Shown in pieces: positions 24,757-34,149 of a stretch of 64,000 nt of DNA. The notes beneath the pieces are model-generated. The model made no database searches. It was not told the origin of the DNA and saw nothing but the letters and a program-made list of their open reading frames with translations. A program made the position numbers and the translations under genes. Source of the stretch: DASRQK01 sp964436635 (GTDB lineage Bacteria; Bacteroidota; Bacteroidia; Sphingobacteriales; Sphingobacteriaceae); NCBI GenBank assembly GCA_964436635.1, contig CAYTDM010000002.1:62001-126000 (forward strand). The letters run 5' to 3'. How positions within the stretch are numbered: the first letter of the stretch is position 1; each line of letters opens with the position of its first letter.

Positions 24757-25797
24757 ATGTTTGAGAACAAAGATAGATCATCGCTAAATGAATTAGGAGA
24801 ATTTGGATTGATTGCACATTTATCCCAATCGGTAACAATTGATCAAGCTTCCACGATTAAGGGCATTGGTGACGACGCAGCTGTATTGGATTTTTCAAAC
24901 AAACAAACTTTAATTTCAACAGATTTGTTGTTAGAAGGGATACATTTTGATCTCAGATACGTACCTCTTAAACACTTAGGTTATAAAGCTGTACAGGTGA
25001 ACTTAAGTGATATTTATGCCATGAATGGCAGGGCAAGCCAAATCACTGTATCTTTAGGTTTATCGAGTAAATTTCCAGTAGAAGCTATCGAAGAAATTTA
25101 CGAAGGGATTTTATTAGCCTGTAAGAAATTTGATGTGGATTTGGTAGGTGGGGATACCTCTGCTTCTGTTCAAGGTTTGGTGATTAGTATTACAAGCATT
25201 GGTTACGCAGATAAAGATAAGGTTGTGTACAGAAGCGGGGCAAATGTGGGTGATTTATTGTGCGTAACGGGTGATCTTGGAGGTGCATATGTTGGCTTGC
25301 AATTATTAGAAAGAGAAAAGCAAATATTCCTCGAAAATCCATCTATTCAACCGGATTTAGAAGGTAAAGATTATATCATCGAGCGCCAATTAAAACCCGA
25401 AGCTCGAAGAGATGTGATAGATTCTTTTGAGAAATTGGATCTTATTCCCACTTCCATGATCGACGTGTCCGATGGCTTGGCTTCTGAGATTTTACATCTT
25501 TGTAAAGCTTCTGATAAAGGATGTAAACTCTACGAAGAAAAAATTCCGATTGATCCTATGACCTATGAAACCGCCAGGGATTTTGGCTTAGATCCGACGA
25601 TTTGTGCCTTAAGCGGCGGCGAAGATTATGAACTTCTTTTCACGATTAGTCAATCGGATTACGATAAAATTAAAGGGTCGGTGGACATCAGTGTCATCGG
25701 GCATATGACGGAACCGAACGAAGGTTGTGATCTAATATCTAAATCTGGAAAAGTACATCCGATAAAAGCACAAGGCTGGAATGCATTTACGAATTAA
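24757..25797 (+). CDS. thiL: Thiamine-monophosphate kinase ThiL
   Basis: This 346-residue enzyme phosphorylates thiamine monophosphate to the diphosphate cofactor. It shows the PurM-like pattern KGIGDDAAVLD, ISTDLLLEGIHFDLRY, VQVNLSDIYAMNG, DLVGGDTS, MIDVSDGLASEI and SGGEDYELLFT. It is probably transcribed with nadA. Its TAA stop lies inside a 26-bp AT-only palindrome. Confidence 0.96.
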   Translation: MFENKDRSSLNELGEFGLIAHLSQSVTIDQASTIKGIGDDAAVLDFSNKQTLISTDLLLEGIHFDLRYVPLKHLGYKAVQVNLSDIYAMNGRASQITVSLGLSSKFPVEAIEEIYEGILLACKKFDVDLVGGDTSASVQGLVISITSIGYADKDKVVYRSGANVGDLLCVTGDLGGAYVGLQLLEREKQIFLENPSIQPDLEGKDYIIERQLKPEARRDVIDSFEKLDLIPTSMIDVSDGLASEILHLCKASDKGCKLYEEKIPIDPMTYETARDFGLDPTICALSGGEDYELLFTISQSDYDKIKGSVDISVIGHMTEPNEGCDLISKSGKVHPIKAQGWNAFTN

Positions 25798-25817
25798 TTA
25801 ATAATTATTAATTAATT
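25792..25817. repeat. 26-bp perfect AT-only palindrome at the thiL stop
   Basis: The sequence at 25792-25817 equals its own reverse complement and consists only of A and T. It contains the thiL stop codon. It could form a weak cruciform or hairpin or bind an AT-specific protein. There is no GC stem for an efficient terminator. Confidence 0.8.
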
Positions 25818-25846
25818 TTCTTTTCAACTTAATTTTATTATCTTTG
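25816..25846 (+). promoter_or_regulatory. Promoter of the orphan lipoprotein gene
   Basis: TTTT at 25816-25819, 19 bases, TATCTTTG at 25839-25846, about 40 bases before the ATG at 25886. The -33 element has one mismatch to TTTG. Confidence 0.55.
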
Positions 25847-25885
25847 TAATTAATTATTAATATTTTTTACAAAAGAGAGTGAGTT

Positions 25886-27424
25886 ATGGAAAAGAAGTGG
25901 ATGTTAATAGCAGCATGCCTGCTAACACAAGTTCTGGTGGGGTGTAAAAAAGACCAAAACTTAATGATCAACCCGAAGGAGGTTGAAGAAAAAGAAGTAA
26001 AGTTTACATTTAAAGAGTTTGCTTCAAGTATTAAACAAATGAGCAGGTTATATGCACTTGGAAACCCTTCCCTTGCATCAAACTTATTAAATGAACAAAT
26101 TTCCGCTACAGGAAATGTACAATCAGCGGATTATACGCAACTGCTCTACTTTTGGAGCTTTAATGAATCTTCGCTTGTTCCAGCAATTGGATTGGACACG
26201 GTACAATCCACAATAGTTGTAAATTCTTTTGCGAATGGAGATCCAATCTCCTATGTAAATGGAATTTCTTATCCGCCCTTATTTGAAGGAACTGGTAAGC
26301 AGTTATCCATAAAAGGCGCGGATGAAATGGTGATTTCAATGCCCATTTCGCATGTCAACCATTTAGAACGCCTTTCATTTGATGCGAGCAGTTCGAACAC
26401 CGGTCCGAAGAGTTTTCAAGTGTATTATGCACTTGGAAACCCAACAAATTTCCAAGAATTTGGCGAAGCAGATTATTTATCGATCGATGCATCAAAAAGC
26501 ACAAACTATTCATATGATTTAAGTGACTTAAATACAGATCAAGTGCAGCCTTCTATGATCCATATCAAATTAAAAATGAGTGAAAGTGGTCCAAGGCCAG
26601 AAGGATCTGAATACAAGCAAACCACCGGAGTATTTAAAATTGATAATGTGAATTTAACTGGAAAGTATAATAAGCCAGAAGAATCAAATCCAAATCAATC
26701 GGATATTGCCATTCATTATTATATTTTCAATTCAGCTGATAGCGCATTCCTGTTATCTGAAGTGAAAAACTATGACCCATTGTTGATGGAACCAGAAGTT
26801 GGAATCCGGCTAATAGAAGGGAATTATTTTATAAAATTTGTGGCCAACTTATCTGCAACCCCGATAAATGTTGCTGAACCCCTGATGCATGCATCTGACT
26901 TACAATTTAATCAAGTCTTGTCAAATGCACAACCCGAAGTTTATGGGGCAACGGTATATGATCTGGAAGTGGATGATGACATAGGTGTAAATATCAATTT
27001 TAAACGATGGTTCAGTTTAATTAAAATCGAATTTGCGGATGTGGGTCCTTTATCCCAAGTGCATAAAATAGAAATAACACCTATGGATAGTTACGGCGTG
27101 TACGCACCCTATACAAATGACGCGGTAATAAATACAGCTTGGCAAAATCAAGAAGATTTTTTAGTCATTTATCCGAATTTTAGCGAGAAGAAAGAAGTGC
27201 AATTCCATCAATTTTTAGGGAATTTGACAGACACAAGAAGAATCGAATATCATGTGAATGCATACAATGAAGATGGTGATTTATTGCGATTTTTCCCTAT
27301 CAGCGCAGATATTCGAAATAATCAGCAGGTGACTTTCCGAGGGTATTTATTAGAAAACTCGTTCTGGGGCTTTCAGATAAACTGGTTAAACAACTGGGAT
27401 AATCCGATCAATATTCAATTCTAA
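25886..27424 (+). CDS. Lipoprotein of unknown function
   Basis: I do not recognise this 512-residue protein. It begins with a clear lipoprotein signal (MEKKWMLIAACLLTQVLVGC, lipobox LVGC), then a charged KKDQ spacer that suggests surface or outer-membrane placement. The mature part looks beta-rich with few charged clusters. It contains segments such as LSFDASSSNTGPKSFQVYYA that resemble jelly-roll carbohydrate-binding modules, but I cannot name a family. It has its own promoter and is convergent with phnA, sharing a hairpin. Confidence 0.8.
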   Translation: MEKKWMLIAACLLTQVLVGCKKDQNLMINPKEVEEKEVKFTFKEFASSIKQMSRLYALGNPSLASNLLNEQISATGNVQSADYTQLLYFWSFNESSLVPAIGLDTVQSTIVVNSFANGDPISYVNGISYPPLFEGTGKQLSIKGADEMVISMPISHVNHLERLSFDASSSNTGPKSFQVYYALGNPTNFQEFGEADYLSIDASKSTNYSYDLSDLNTDQVQPSMIHIKLKMSESGPRPEGSEYKQTTGVFKIDNVNLTGKYNKPEESNPNQSDIAIHYYIFNSADSAFLLSEVKNYDPLLMEPEVGIRLIEGNYFIKFVANLSATPINVAEPLMHASDLQFNQVLSNAQPEVYGATVYDLEVDDDIGVNINFKRWFSLIKIEFADVGPLSQVHKIEITPMDSYGVYAPYTNDAVINTAWQNQEDFLVIYPNFSEKKEVQFHQFLGNLTDTRRIEYHVNAYNEDGDLLRFFPISADIRNNQQVTFRGYLLENSFWGFQINWLNNWDNPINIQF

Positions 27425-27452
27425 TATTAGTAAAATTGCGATGGAATCGGTG

Positions 27453-27489
27453 TTTAAAGAAGCAGAATAATTAATTCTGCTTCTTTAAA
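27453..27489. terminator. Bidirectional hairpin between the lipoprotein gene and phnA
   Basis: A perfect 16-bp stem (arms 27453-27468 and 27474-27489) with a 5-base AATTA loop is flanked by A/T-rich sequence on both sides (ATTTTG follows on the plus strand). The right arm is inside the phnA coding region and encodes its last residues. It can serve both convergent transcripts. Confidence 0.8.
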
Positions 27490-28040
27490 TATTTTGTTAA
27501 TATAACGATTTGTTGGCCCTCAACACGACCTTCAATTTGTTCGGCATTATCTTCCACCAGGCGGATATTCCTCACCACTGTTCCTAATTTAGCACTAATG
27601 GAACTTCCTTTTACATCTAATGTTTTAGTTAATACGACCGAATCGCCATTTTGTAATTCGTTTCCAAAAGCATCTTTATGTACGACCTGAGCACTCGCAT
27701 TTTCATCTGGATTCGTCCAGTCTTCAGCCCAAGCTAGAGTCTCTTCATCTAAATATAAAATATCAAGCGCATCTGCTGCCCAACTTTCATTTTTTAATCG
27801 AGTTAACATTCTCCATGATAAAACTTGAATGGCGGGCACCTCACTCCACATAGTATCCGGCAAAAAAGTCCAAGCGGACGCATTCAAAGGTTCTTTTCCT
27901 TCGATTTGAGGAATCAATGAAGCGCAAATCAAGATTTCATTATCCTTTTTTTCAGGAAGTACACTGTAAACGGTTAAATCACCATCATTTTGACAAAGCT
28001 CACATTTTCCACCGCTTCTTTCCAACAACTTTTCCTTCAT
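27471..28040 (-). CDS. PhnA/YjdM-like zinc-ribbon protein
   Basis: This 189-residue protein has an N-terminal zinc-ribbon-like pair (GGKCELCQNDGDLTVY), a variable middle (ETLAWAEDWTNPDENASAQV), and the C-terminal PhnA domain (DAFGNELQNGDSVVLTKTL, then LGTVVRNIRLV). PhnA/YjdM proteins are often annotated as alkylphosphonate-related, but they are not C-P lyase parts and the true role is unknown. The last codons form one arm of a terminator hairpin. Confidence 0.85.
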   Translation of the reverse strand: MKEKLLERSGGKCELCQNDGDLTVYSVLPEKKDNEILICASLIPQIEGKEPLNASAWTFLPDTMWSEVPAIQVLSWRMLTRLKNESWAADALDILYLDEETLAWAEDWTNPDENASAQVVHKDAFGNELQNGDSVVLTKTLDVKGSSISAKLGTVVRNIRLVEDNAEQIEGRVEGQQIVILTKYLKKQN

Positions 28041-28091
28041 TTTCTAAAATTTAATTTGAATATTCCGTATAAAACAAAATTTTTGATGTTA

Positions 28092-28122
28092 CAAACATAG
28101 ATTTTTTAACGTTCAAACCAAA
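28092..28122 (-). promoter_or_regulatory. Consensus Bacteroidota promoter of the phnA-like gene
   Basis: On the minus strand: TTTG (28122-28119), exactly 19 bases, TATGTTTG (28099-28092). This is a perfect match to the TTTG-N19-TAnnTTTG consensus. The expected start of transcription is about 45 bases before the ATG at 28040. Confidence 0.75.
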
Positions 28123-28177
28123 AGATTCGCCAATTTTGTATATTTTAGAGCCTTTACTGTATATAAATTAGGAATTG

Positions 28178-30487
28178 ATGCTGTTTGCAATCTTATCTGG
28201 ACTTATTATTTCTATATTGATGATTCCATTCGGCCGCTATTTGAAAGGTCGATGGTCGATTTTAACAGCCTTATTGCCGCTGTTCCTGTTTTTGTATTTT
28301 CTACAGTTTGTTCCAACGATCTCTGCAGGAAATCAATTACAGTTTATAACGCCTTGGGTGCCCTCATTAGGCATTAACTTTAGTTTTTACTTGGATGGAC
28401 TGTCCTTGCTGTTTGCCTTGATGATCACAGGTATTGGCACCCTCATATTTACCTACGCGGCCCCCTATTTGAAAGGACACCCTTATTTGGATCGTTTTTA
28501 CGCCTACTTAAGTTTATTTATGGCGTCGATGTTGGGCTTAGTATTATCTGACAACATTTTGCTATTATTTATATTTTGGGAACTTACCAGCATCAGTTCA
28601 TTTTTCTTAATTGGGTTTAATAATAACGAAGCCACATCCAGAAAAAGTGCATTGATCGCATTGGGAGTAACGGGGGGAGGCGGATTTCTATTGATGGCAG
28701 GATTAATTCTGTTAGGTCACCTTTCTGGCACATATTCCATCCAAGAAATGATAAGTTCAAATGAATTTATCAAAAATCACTCCCTGTATGTATTAATATT
28801 GGGGTTGGTGTTTGCGGGAGCTTTCACAAAATCTGCACAATTTCCATTTCATTTTTGGTTACCCGGGGCGATGAAAGCGCCAACGCCTGTTTCGGCATTT
28901 CTTCATTCAGCAACCATGGTAAAAGCAGGGGTATTCTTGTTGGCAAGATTATTTCCAGTATTAGGCGGCACCGATTGGTGGATGTACACACTCGTTATCG
29001 TAGGCGGATTTACCATGTTATACTCCGCATATCTGGCCCTTTTTAGGACGGATATGAAAAGCATTTTGGCATTTACCACCATCTCTGCCTTAGGTGTGAT
29101 GGTATTCTTAATAGGAATTGGAACGAAAGAATCACTGCTTGCTGTTTCCACCTTTATCTTGGTTCACGCGCTGTATAAAGCGACCTTGTTTTTAGTAACA
29201 GGAATTGTAGATCACGAAACTGGTACACGGGAAATCACCAAATTGTCGGGTCTTTCCTCCGTACTTTTTCCCGTTGCGATTGCGTCCTTTTTGGCCGCAT
29301 TATCGAGTGCGGGCCTACCGTTTACTGCAGGCTTTATTGGTAAAGATTTAATATACGAAGCCACCTTGAACACCCAAGCTGGCTGGTTTGAAGTGCTAAC
29401 AGCGATCGCGTTATTTACCAATATTTTCTTGTTATGCGCCGGGTTTATGGCGGGAATAAAACCCTTTGTCGGAAAATTACCAGAGGCCTATAAAAACGTC
29501 CACCTACCAAGCCCCCTGATGTGGTTAGCTCCAGTCGTCTTAGCTGTTTTAGGGGTGGTTTTTGGCTCGTTTCCACATTTAATGGATCAATGGTTCGTTT
29601 CTCCTACTGCTAGCGCAATTTTTGGACAAACACTGGAAGGACACTTAAAAATTTGGCACGGATTCAACACGGTATTAATCCTCAGTGCTTCCACCTTAAT
29701 TGGCGGCACGATTTTATATTTTGTGTTTAAGCCGACTGAGGCCAAATATAAATGGATTATGCGTTTCCATACGTATTCAACTTATGCCTGGACAAGCGGA
29801 ATCAACAAACTGTTTTTAACGATCTCGATTCGATTTACAGCATTTTGGCACAACGGGTTTTTGCGCTCCTATTTATTTAGAATCGTAGCCTTTGCCGGAG
29901 TGTTAATCGGATATAAATTAATAAAAATCGGATTGATACCCCTGAATATTGACCTTATTTCACCTGTGTCTGTTTATGAAATAGTCGTCTCTTTGGTCAT
30001 GATCTTAGGAATTTATTTAACCTTAATCACACCATCACGATTGACCGCAGTGGTTGCGACCAGCGTCGTAGGATACTGTATTTGTTTGTTTTTCGTGTTT
30101 TATAGCGCGCCAGATTTGGCACTTACACAATTTACCATTGACACCTTAACCGTCGTTTTGTTTGTACTTGTACTCTTTAGGCTTCCGTCTTTTTTAAAGT
30201 TTGCAAACAATCGAGTAAAATTTAGAGATGCAATTTTATCTATTGGATTTGGTGCTGTGATTGCTATTTCAGCACTTCACGTCCTGCACGAACCGATTAA
30301 TAATGAAATCAGTGATTTTTATGGGGATAACGCATACCGATTGGCAAAAGGAAAAAACGTGGTCAATGTGATTTTAGTAGATTTTCGGGGTTTTGACACC
30401 ATGTTTGAAATTATCGTCCTTAGCATTTCGGCCATAGGGGTGTATAGCTTGCTAAAATTAAGATTGAAACCAACGGATAAAGAATAA
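28178..30487 (+). CDS. mrpA: MrpA, large subunit of Na+/H+ antiporter
   Basis: This polytopic membrane protein of 769 residues is homologous to NuoL/ND5. It shows the proton-channel core FTKSAQFPFHFWLPGAMKAP and VSAFLHSATMVKAGVFLLAR, and a C-terminal MbhD-like (DUF4040) part (FYSAPDLALTQFTIDTLTVV). It is the first gene of a complete Mrp operon exporting Na+ (and possibly K+) in exchange for protons. The start is ATG 28178, just after an in-frame TTG. A canonical TAnnTTTG is not obvious upstream. Confidence 0.96.
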   Translation: MLFAILSGLIISILMIPFGRYLKGRWSILTALLPLFLFLYFLQFVPTISAGNQLQFITPWVPSLGINFSFYLDGLSLLFALMITGIGTLIFTYAAPYLKGHPYLDRFYAYLSLFMASMLGLVLSDNILLLFIFWELTSISSFFLIGFNNNEATSRKSALIALGVTGGGGFLLMAGLILLGHLSGTYSIQEMISSNEFIKNHSLYVLILGLVFAGAFTKSAQFPFHFWLPGAMKAPTPVSAFLHSATMVKAGVFLLARLFPVLGGTDWWMYTLVIVGGFTMLYSAYLALFRTDMKSILAFTTISALGVMVFLIGIGTKESLLAVSTFILVHALYKATLFLVTGIVDHETGTREITKLSGLSSVLFPVAIASFLAALSSAGLPFTAGFIGKDLIYEATLNTQAGWFEVLTAIALFTNIFLLCAGFMAGIKPFVGKLPEAYKNVHLPSPLMWLAPVVLAVLGVVFGSFPHLMDQWFVSPTASAIFGQTLEGHLKIWHGFNTVLILSASTLIGGTILYFVFKPTEAKYKWIMRFHTYSTYAWTSGINKLFLTISIRFTAFWHNGFLRSYLFRIVAFAGVLIGYKLIKIGLIPLNIDLISPVSVYEIVVSLVMILGIYLTLITPSRLTAVVATSVVGYCICLFFVFYSAPDLALTQFTIDTLTVVLFVLVLFRLPSFLKFANNRVKFRDAILSIGFGAVIAISALHVLHEPINNEISDFYGDNAYRLAKGKNVVNVILVDFRGFDTMFEIIVLSISAIGVYSLLKLRLKPTDKE

Positions 30488-30533
30488 AAAATCGTTCTAA
30501 CATTATACTGCTCTAACAATATCAAGATTAGAA

Positions 30534-30947
30534 ATGAAAAGCCAAACGTTACAAACAGCCACGAAATACATATTACCGATTTTATTATTATTCTCGGTTT
30601 TTGTTCTGTTGCGAGGACATTATCATCCAGGAGGAGGGTTTGTGGGCGGACTGGTTGCGTCCATTGCCTTTGTCTTACATAGTTTCAGCAACGGAACGGA
30701 AAGCACATTAAAACTATTAAAATATCATCCGAAGACATTTGTCCCTTTTGGCTTACTCATCTCTACGCTGAGCATGTTTGCTCCTGTGTTTTTTGGTTTG
30801 CCTGTCATGACGGGCCTATGGTGGGACCAACCTATTCCAGTAATTGGTTTGGTCGGCTCCGCTTTGTTTTTTGATTTAGGGGTTTATATAGTCGTGATTG
30901 GGGTGGTCTTATCCATTTTATTTACCATTAGTCAATATAGTGATTAG
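30534..30947 (+). CDS. mrpB: MrpB, Na+/H+ antiporter subunit B
   Basis: This 137-residue MnhB-family membrane protein contains the typical LLRGHYHPGGGFVGGLVASIAF motif and about four transmembrane helices. It lies 46 bases downstream of mrpA. That spacer has an imperfect 16-bp tandem repeat (TCTAACA twice). It is required for assembly of the seven-subunit antiporter. Confidence 0.95.
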   Translation: MKSQTLQTATKYILPILLLFSVFVLLRGHYHPGGGFVGGLVASIAFVLHSFSNGTESTLKLLKYHPKTFVPFGLLISTLSMFAPVFFGLPVMTGLWWDQPIPVIGLVGSALFFDLGVYIVVIGVVLSILFTISQYSD

Positions 30948-30953
30948 GCGCAT

Positions 30954-31310
30954 ATGGAGTTAGTATTGGTTGTATTAATAGGAGTATTATATTCAGCAGG
31001 GTTTTTTCTCATTTTGAGAAGAAGCATGGTAAAACTTCTTTTGGGCATTACTTTTTTGGGATACGGGGTAAACTTATTAATCTTTTTGCTCGGTAGAATT
31101 ACCAAGGGTAAGCCGCCTGTCATGGAAGAAACGGCCAGCTTTTTCACAGATTTATACGCAGACCCCATACCACAAGCGCTGATATTAACCGCGATTGTGA
31201 TTAGTTTTGGACTACAATCGTTTGCGATTGTGTTATTGAAAAGGGTTTATGCATTGTTAGGTTCCGACGATTTGGACGATTTAAATACGCCAGAAGACGA
31301 AGATTTATGA
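30954..31310 (+). CDS. mrpC: MrpC, Na+/H+ antiporter subunit C
   Basis: This 118-residue NuoK-like membrane protein has three helices (LVLVVLIGVLYSAGFFLILR, LLLGITFLGYGVNLLIFLLG and PQALILTAIVISFGLQSFAI). The conserved DPIPQALILTAIVI stretch is typical of MrpC. Its stop overlaps the mrpD start by 4 bases (ATGA). Confidence 0.96.
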   Translation: MELVLVVLIGVLYSAGFFLILRRSMVKLLLGITFLGYGVNLLIFLLGRITKGKPPVMEETASFFTDLYADPIPQALILTAIVISFGLQSFAIVLLKRVYALLGSDDLDDLNTPEDEDL

Positions 31311-32827
31311 TTGAGAACATATTGATATTACCGGTCATTACACACTTATTTGTGGCCATCTTTTTGCTTCTTTTTGGGAGAAATTACCTTGCGCAAAAAA
31401 TAATAAGCATCGCCGGAAGCGCGATCGCCCTAAGCCTTTCTATTGTCCTTTTTGGAAAAGTGTGGCAAGAAGGTATACATATTTTGAATGCAGCCAACTG
31501 GAAAGCTCCCTTTGGAATCGTGTTTGTGGCGGACACCTTTAGTAGTACCATGGTGTTGTTAACCAGCATTGCCAGCTTCGCAATTTCCATTTTTGCAGCA
31601 GCTTCTGTCTCCAGACAAAGAGCTCAATATGGATTTTATGCAGTCTTTCATTTTTTAATCATGGGGTTATTAGGTGCCTTTTTAACGGGAGACATTTTTA
31701 ATTTGTACGTCTGGTTTGAAGTAATTATTATCTCCTCATTTGTGTTGCTCACATTGGGAGGGAGAAAGGGCCAAATTGAGGGTGCAGTTAAATACATGGC
31801 GATGAACATTCTTGCATCCATGATCTTTTTAACAGGCATCGGCATGCTATACGGCATCACAGGCAGCTTAAACATGGCCGACTTGTCATTAAAAGTGGCG
31901 GCGGTCGAAAACAGGAACTTAATTAATCTGACCGCGGTATTTTTTATTGTAGGATTTGGGATTAAGTCCGCTGTGTTTCCCTTGTACTTTTGGTTGCCCT
32001 CCAGTTACCATACTCCGCCATCAGTCGTGGCCGCTATTTTTGGGGGTTTGTTAACCAAAGTCGGTATTTATGCTTTATTTAGAGTCTTTACTTTAATTTT
32101 TGTGCCGGACTTATTTCTAAAATCCTTATTTATAACGGTCGCATTTTTTACCATTTTAACGGGTTCATTTGGAGCCGCGATTAAACAAAATATCCGAAGA
32201 ATTTTTTCTTACTTAATCATTTGCCACATTGGCTTTATGGTGGCGGGCTTGGGAATGTTTAAAAAAATTGCCATCATGGGCGCCCTGTTTTACTTAATTC
32301 ATGACATCATCATTAAGACTAATATATTCATGGTTTCGGGCATCATTCGAGGCATCGGAGGAAGCATGAACTTGGATAAATTAGGAGGACTATATGCTAA
32401 CTGGCCAAAATTATCAATCCTTATGGCAATCGTCTTGTTTTCTTTGGTAGGAATTCCTCCTTTATCCGGCTTTTGGCCGAAGATTTATCTGTTTGAGGCA
32501 GGATTTATGGAAGGCAGTTACTTCTTCATGGCGGCCCTTATTATAGGCAGTTTTGTTACCTTGTTTGCGATCGCTCGATTATGGTCGGCGGTTTTTTGGA
32601 AAAGCGCCCCGGAAACAAACATGGATCGACGAGAAGTGTTTGGTTCTTTAGACTTTTTAACTTGGTCTCGATCAAAACAAGCCTTATTAGTCGTTCCTGT
32701 AATCCTTTTGGCTGGAGTTTCTTTATATATTGGGCTGTTTGCAGAAAATATTATACTCGTGGTGGAACGAATTGCACAGGAAATGATAAACCCTACGCCC
32801 TACATACAAGCAGTATTAGGGACATAA
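31307..32827 (+). CDS. mrpD: MrpD, Na+/H+ antiporter subunit D
   Basis: This 506-residue NuoN/M-like proton-translocating subunit shows GDIFNLYVWFEVIIISSFVL with the key Glu in the fifth-helix region, and KSAVFPLYFWLPSSYHTPPS. Translationally coupled to mrpC, it forms with MrpA the ion-conducting core of the complex. Confidence 0.96.
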   Translation: MIENILILPVITHLFVAIFLLLFGRNYLAQKIISIAGSAIALSLSIVLFGKVWQEGIHILNAANWKAPFGIVFVADTFSSTMVLLTSIASFAISIFAAASVSRQRAQYGFYAVFHFLIMGLLGAFLTGDIFNLYVWFEVIIISSFVLLTLGGRKGQIEGAVKYMAMNILASMIFLTGIGMLYGITGSLNMADLSLKVAAVENRNLINLTAVFFIVGFGIKSAVFPLYFWLPSSYHTPPSVVAAIFGGLLTKVGIYALFRVFTLIFVPDLFLKSLFITVAFFTILTGSFGAAIKQNIRRIFSYLIICHIGFMVAGLGMFKKIAIMGALFYLIHDIIIKTNIFMVSGIIRGIGGSMNLDKLGGLYANWPKLSILMAIVLFSLVGIPPLSGFWPKIYLFEAGFMEGSYFFMAALIIGSFVTLFAIARLWSAVFWKSAPETNMDRREVFGSLDFLTWSRSKQALLVVPVILLAGVSLYIGLFAENIILVVERIAQEMINPTPYIQAVLGT

Positions 32828-32851
32828 TAAAACATAAAAACACATTGAGCG

Positions 32852-33328
32852 ATGGTTAAGCAGTTTTTAATGAATTTATTGCTCTCCTTTATTTGGGTAG
32901 CACTTACAGGAGCCTTGTATTTCGCCAACTTTATATTTGGATTTATATTAGGCTTCTTCATTCTATGGTTAATGACGCGTAACGAGCAAGATAAGCGTTA
33001 TTTTAATAGGGTTCCCAAAATTCTGGGCTTTATCTTATTTTATATTTATGAAATGATTAAGTCAAACATCCAAGTGGCCTACGATGTGATAACACCAAAA
33101 TTTTTCATGAAGCCCGGGATCATTGAATACCCAATGGACGCAGAGACAGACTTTGAAATCAATATGTTGGCCACAGTGGTTGCGCTAACTCCAGGAACAC
33201 TATTTATGGATGTTAGCAAAGACAGAAAATCCATTTATATACATGTCATGTATCTTCGGGATAAGGATAAATTTATTCAACAGTTTAAAAACGGCAGCGA
33301 ACGCCGTCTTTTAGAAATTTTAAGATAA
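32852..33328 (+). CDS. mrpE: MrpE, Na+/H+ antiporter subunit E
   Basis: This 158-residue MNHE-family protein has two N-terminal helices (FLMNLLLSFIWVALTGALYF and a second to about residue 40) and a cytoplasmic part containing LATVVALTPGTLFMDVS, the family signature. It lies 24 bases after mrpD. Confidence 0.95.
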   Translation: MVKQFLMNLLLSFIWVALTGALYFANFIFGFILGFFILWLMTRNEQDKRYFNRVPKILGFILFYIYEMIKSNIQVAYDVITPKFFMKPGIIEYPMDAETDFEINMLATVVALTPGTLFMDVSKDRKSIYIHVMYLRDKDKFIQQFKNGSERRLLEILR

Positions 33329-33361
33329 GAATTCAGATTTGATTACACTAACTAAAAGGGA

Positions 33362-33634
33362 ATGGATTTAAGTTTATACTTCGATTACGTCATCTTACCC
33401 ATTTTGTCCTTATCCATGCTCATCGTGTTGGCGCGCTTGATGAAAGGACCGGATGTAGTCGATCGCGTAGTAGCTTTGGACTTATTAATCACCAGCGGAG
33501 TTGGTGTGGTGGCGGTTTACAGCATTAGTACCGAACAAAACACATTCATGGATGTGGGATTAATTTTGGCCCTAATTGCTTTTTTAGGAACCATTGCATT
33601 TTCATATTACATTGAAAAGAAAGGAAAAGAATGA
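33362..33634 (+). CDS. mrpF: MrpF, Na+/H+ antiporter subunit F
   Basis: This 90-residue protein has three predicted helices and the conserved RLMKGPDVVDRVVALDLL motif. It overlaps mrpG by 4 bases (ATGA), implying coupled translation. Confidence 0.96.
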   Translation: MDLSLYFDYVILPILSLSMLIVLARLMKGPDVVDRVVALDLLITSGVGVVAVYSISTEQNTFMDVGLILALIAFLGTIAFSYYIEKKGKE

Positions 33635-34086
33635 CAGCCTTGATCTCAGAAATAATTATTGCAATATTAAGTACGATTGGTGCCGTAGCCATTTTAATTG
33701 CTTCTATCGGAATTTGGCGGATGCCTGATTTTTACCTGCGTTTATCGGTGACCGTGAAGGCCGCCACCTTAGGCAGCGGGTTGCTATTATTAAGCGCTGC
33801 AATTTATTTTCCGCAAACTTCCGTAACGACAAAAGCCATAGCGACGATATTTTTCTTAATATTAACCGCACCGGTTTCGGGACACATGATCGCTAGGTCG
33901 GCCTATTTTATAGGCACACCCTTATGGAAAAAAACCATTCGTGACGACTTGGAAGGCATGTACGATTATGATAACCACAGCTTAAGAAGCAAGTCAGATG
34001 TGGTGGAAGAGGCGGCAAAAAAAGCAGCCCAAGATGCTCAAGAATCGACCGTTGAGAAGTCGAATTTAAAAGAAGAGAAAGATTAA
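33631..34086 (+). CDS. mrpG: MrpG, Na+/H+ antiporter subunit G
   Basis: This 151-residue protein has three helices and the PhaG/MnhG signature IGIWRMPDFYLRLSVTVKAA, later TAPVSGHMIARSAYF. The hydrophilic C-terminal tail (EEAAKKAAQDAQESTVEKSN) is longer than in many MrpG proteins. It is the last gene of the operon, followed by a strong terminator. Confidence 0.95.
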   Translation: MTALISEIIIAILSTIGAVAILIASIGIWRMPDFYLRLSVTVKAATLGSGLLLLSAAIYFPQTSVTTKAIATIFFLILTAPVSGHMIARSAYFIGTPLWKKTIRDDLEGMYDYDNHSLRSKSDVVEEAAKKAAQDAQESTVEKSNLKEEKD

Positions 34087-34095
34087 AACGAGGAA

Positions 34096-34133
34096 AAAAA
34101 AGAGGGCGAAATTTTCAATCCGCCCTCTTTTTT
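34096..34133. terminator. Bidirectional rho-independent terminator between mrpG and acs
   Basis: A 13-bp stem (AAAAAAGAGGGCG, 34096-34108, pairing with 34121-34133) with a 12-base loop has a T-run on each strand. It can end both the mrp and the acs transcripts. Confidence 0.9.
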
Positions 34134-34149
34134 ATTACCAATCCTTTGT

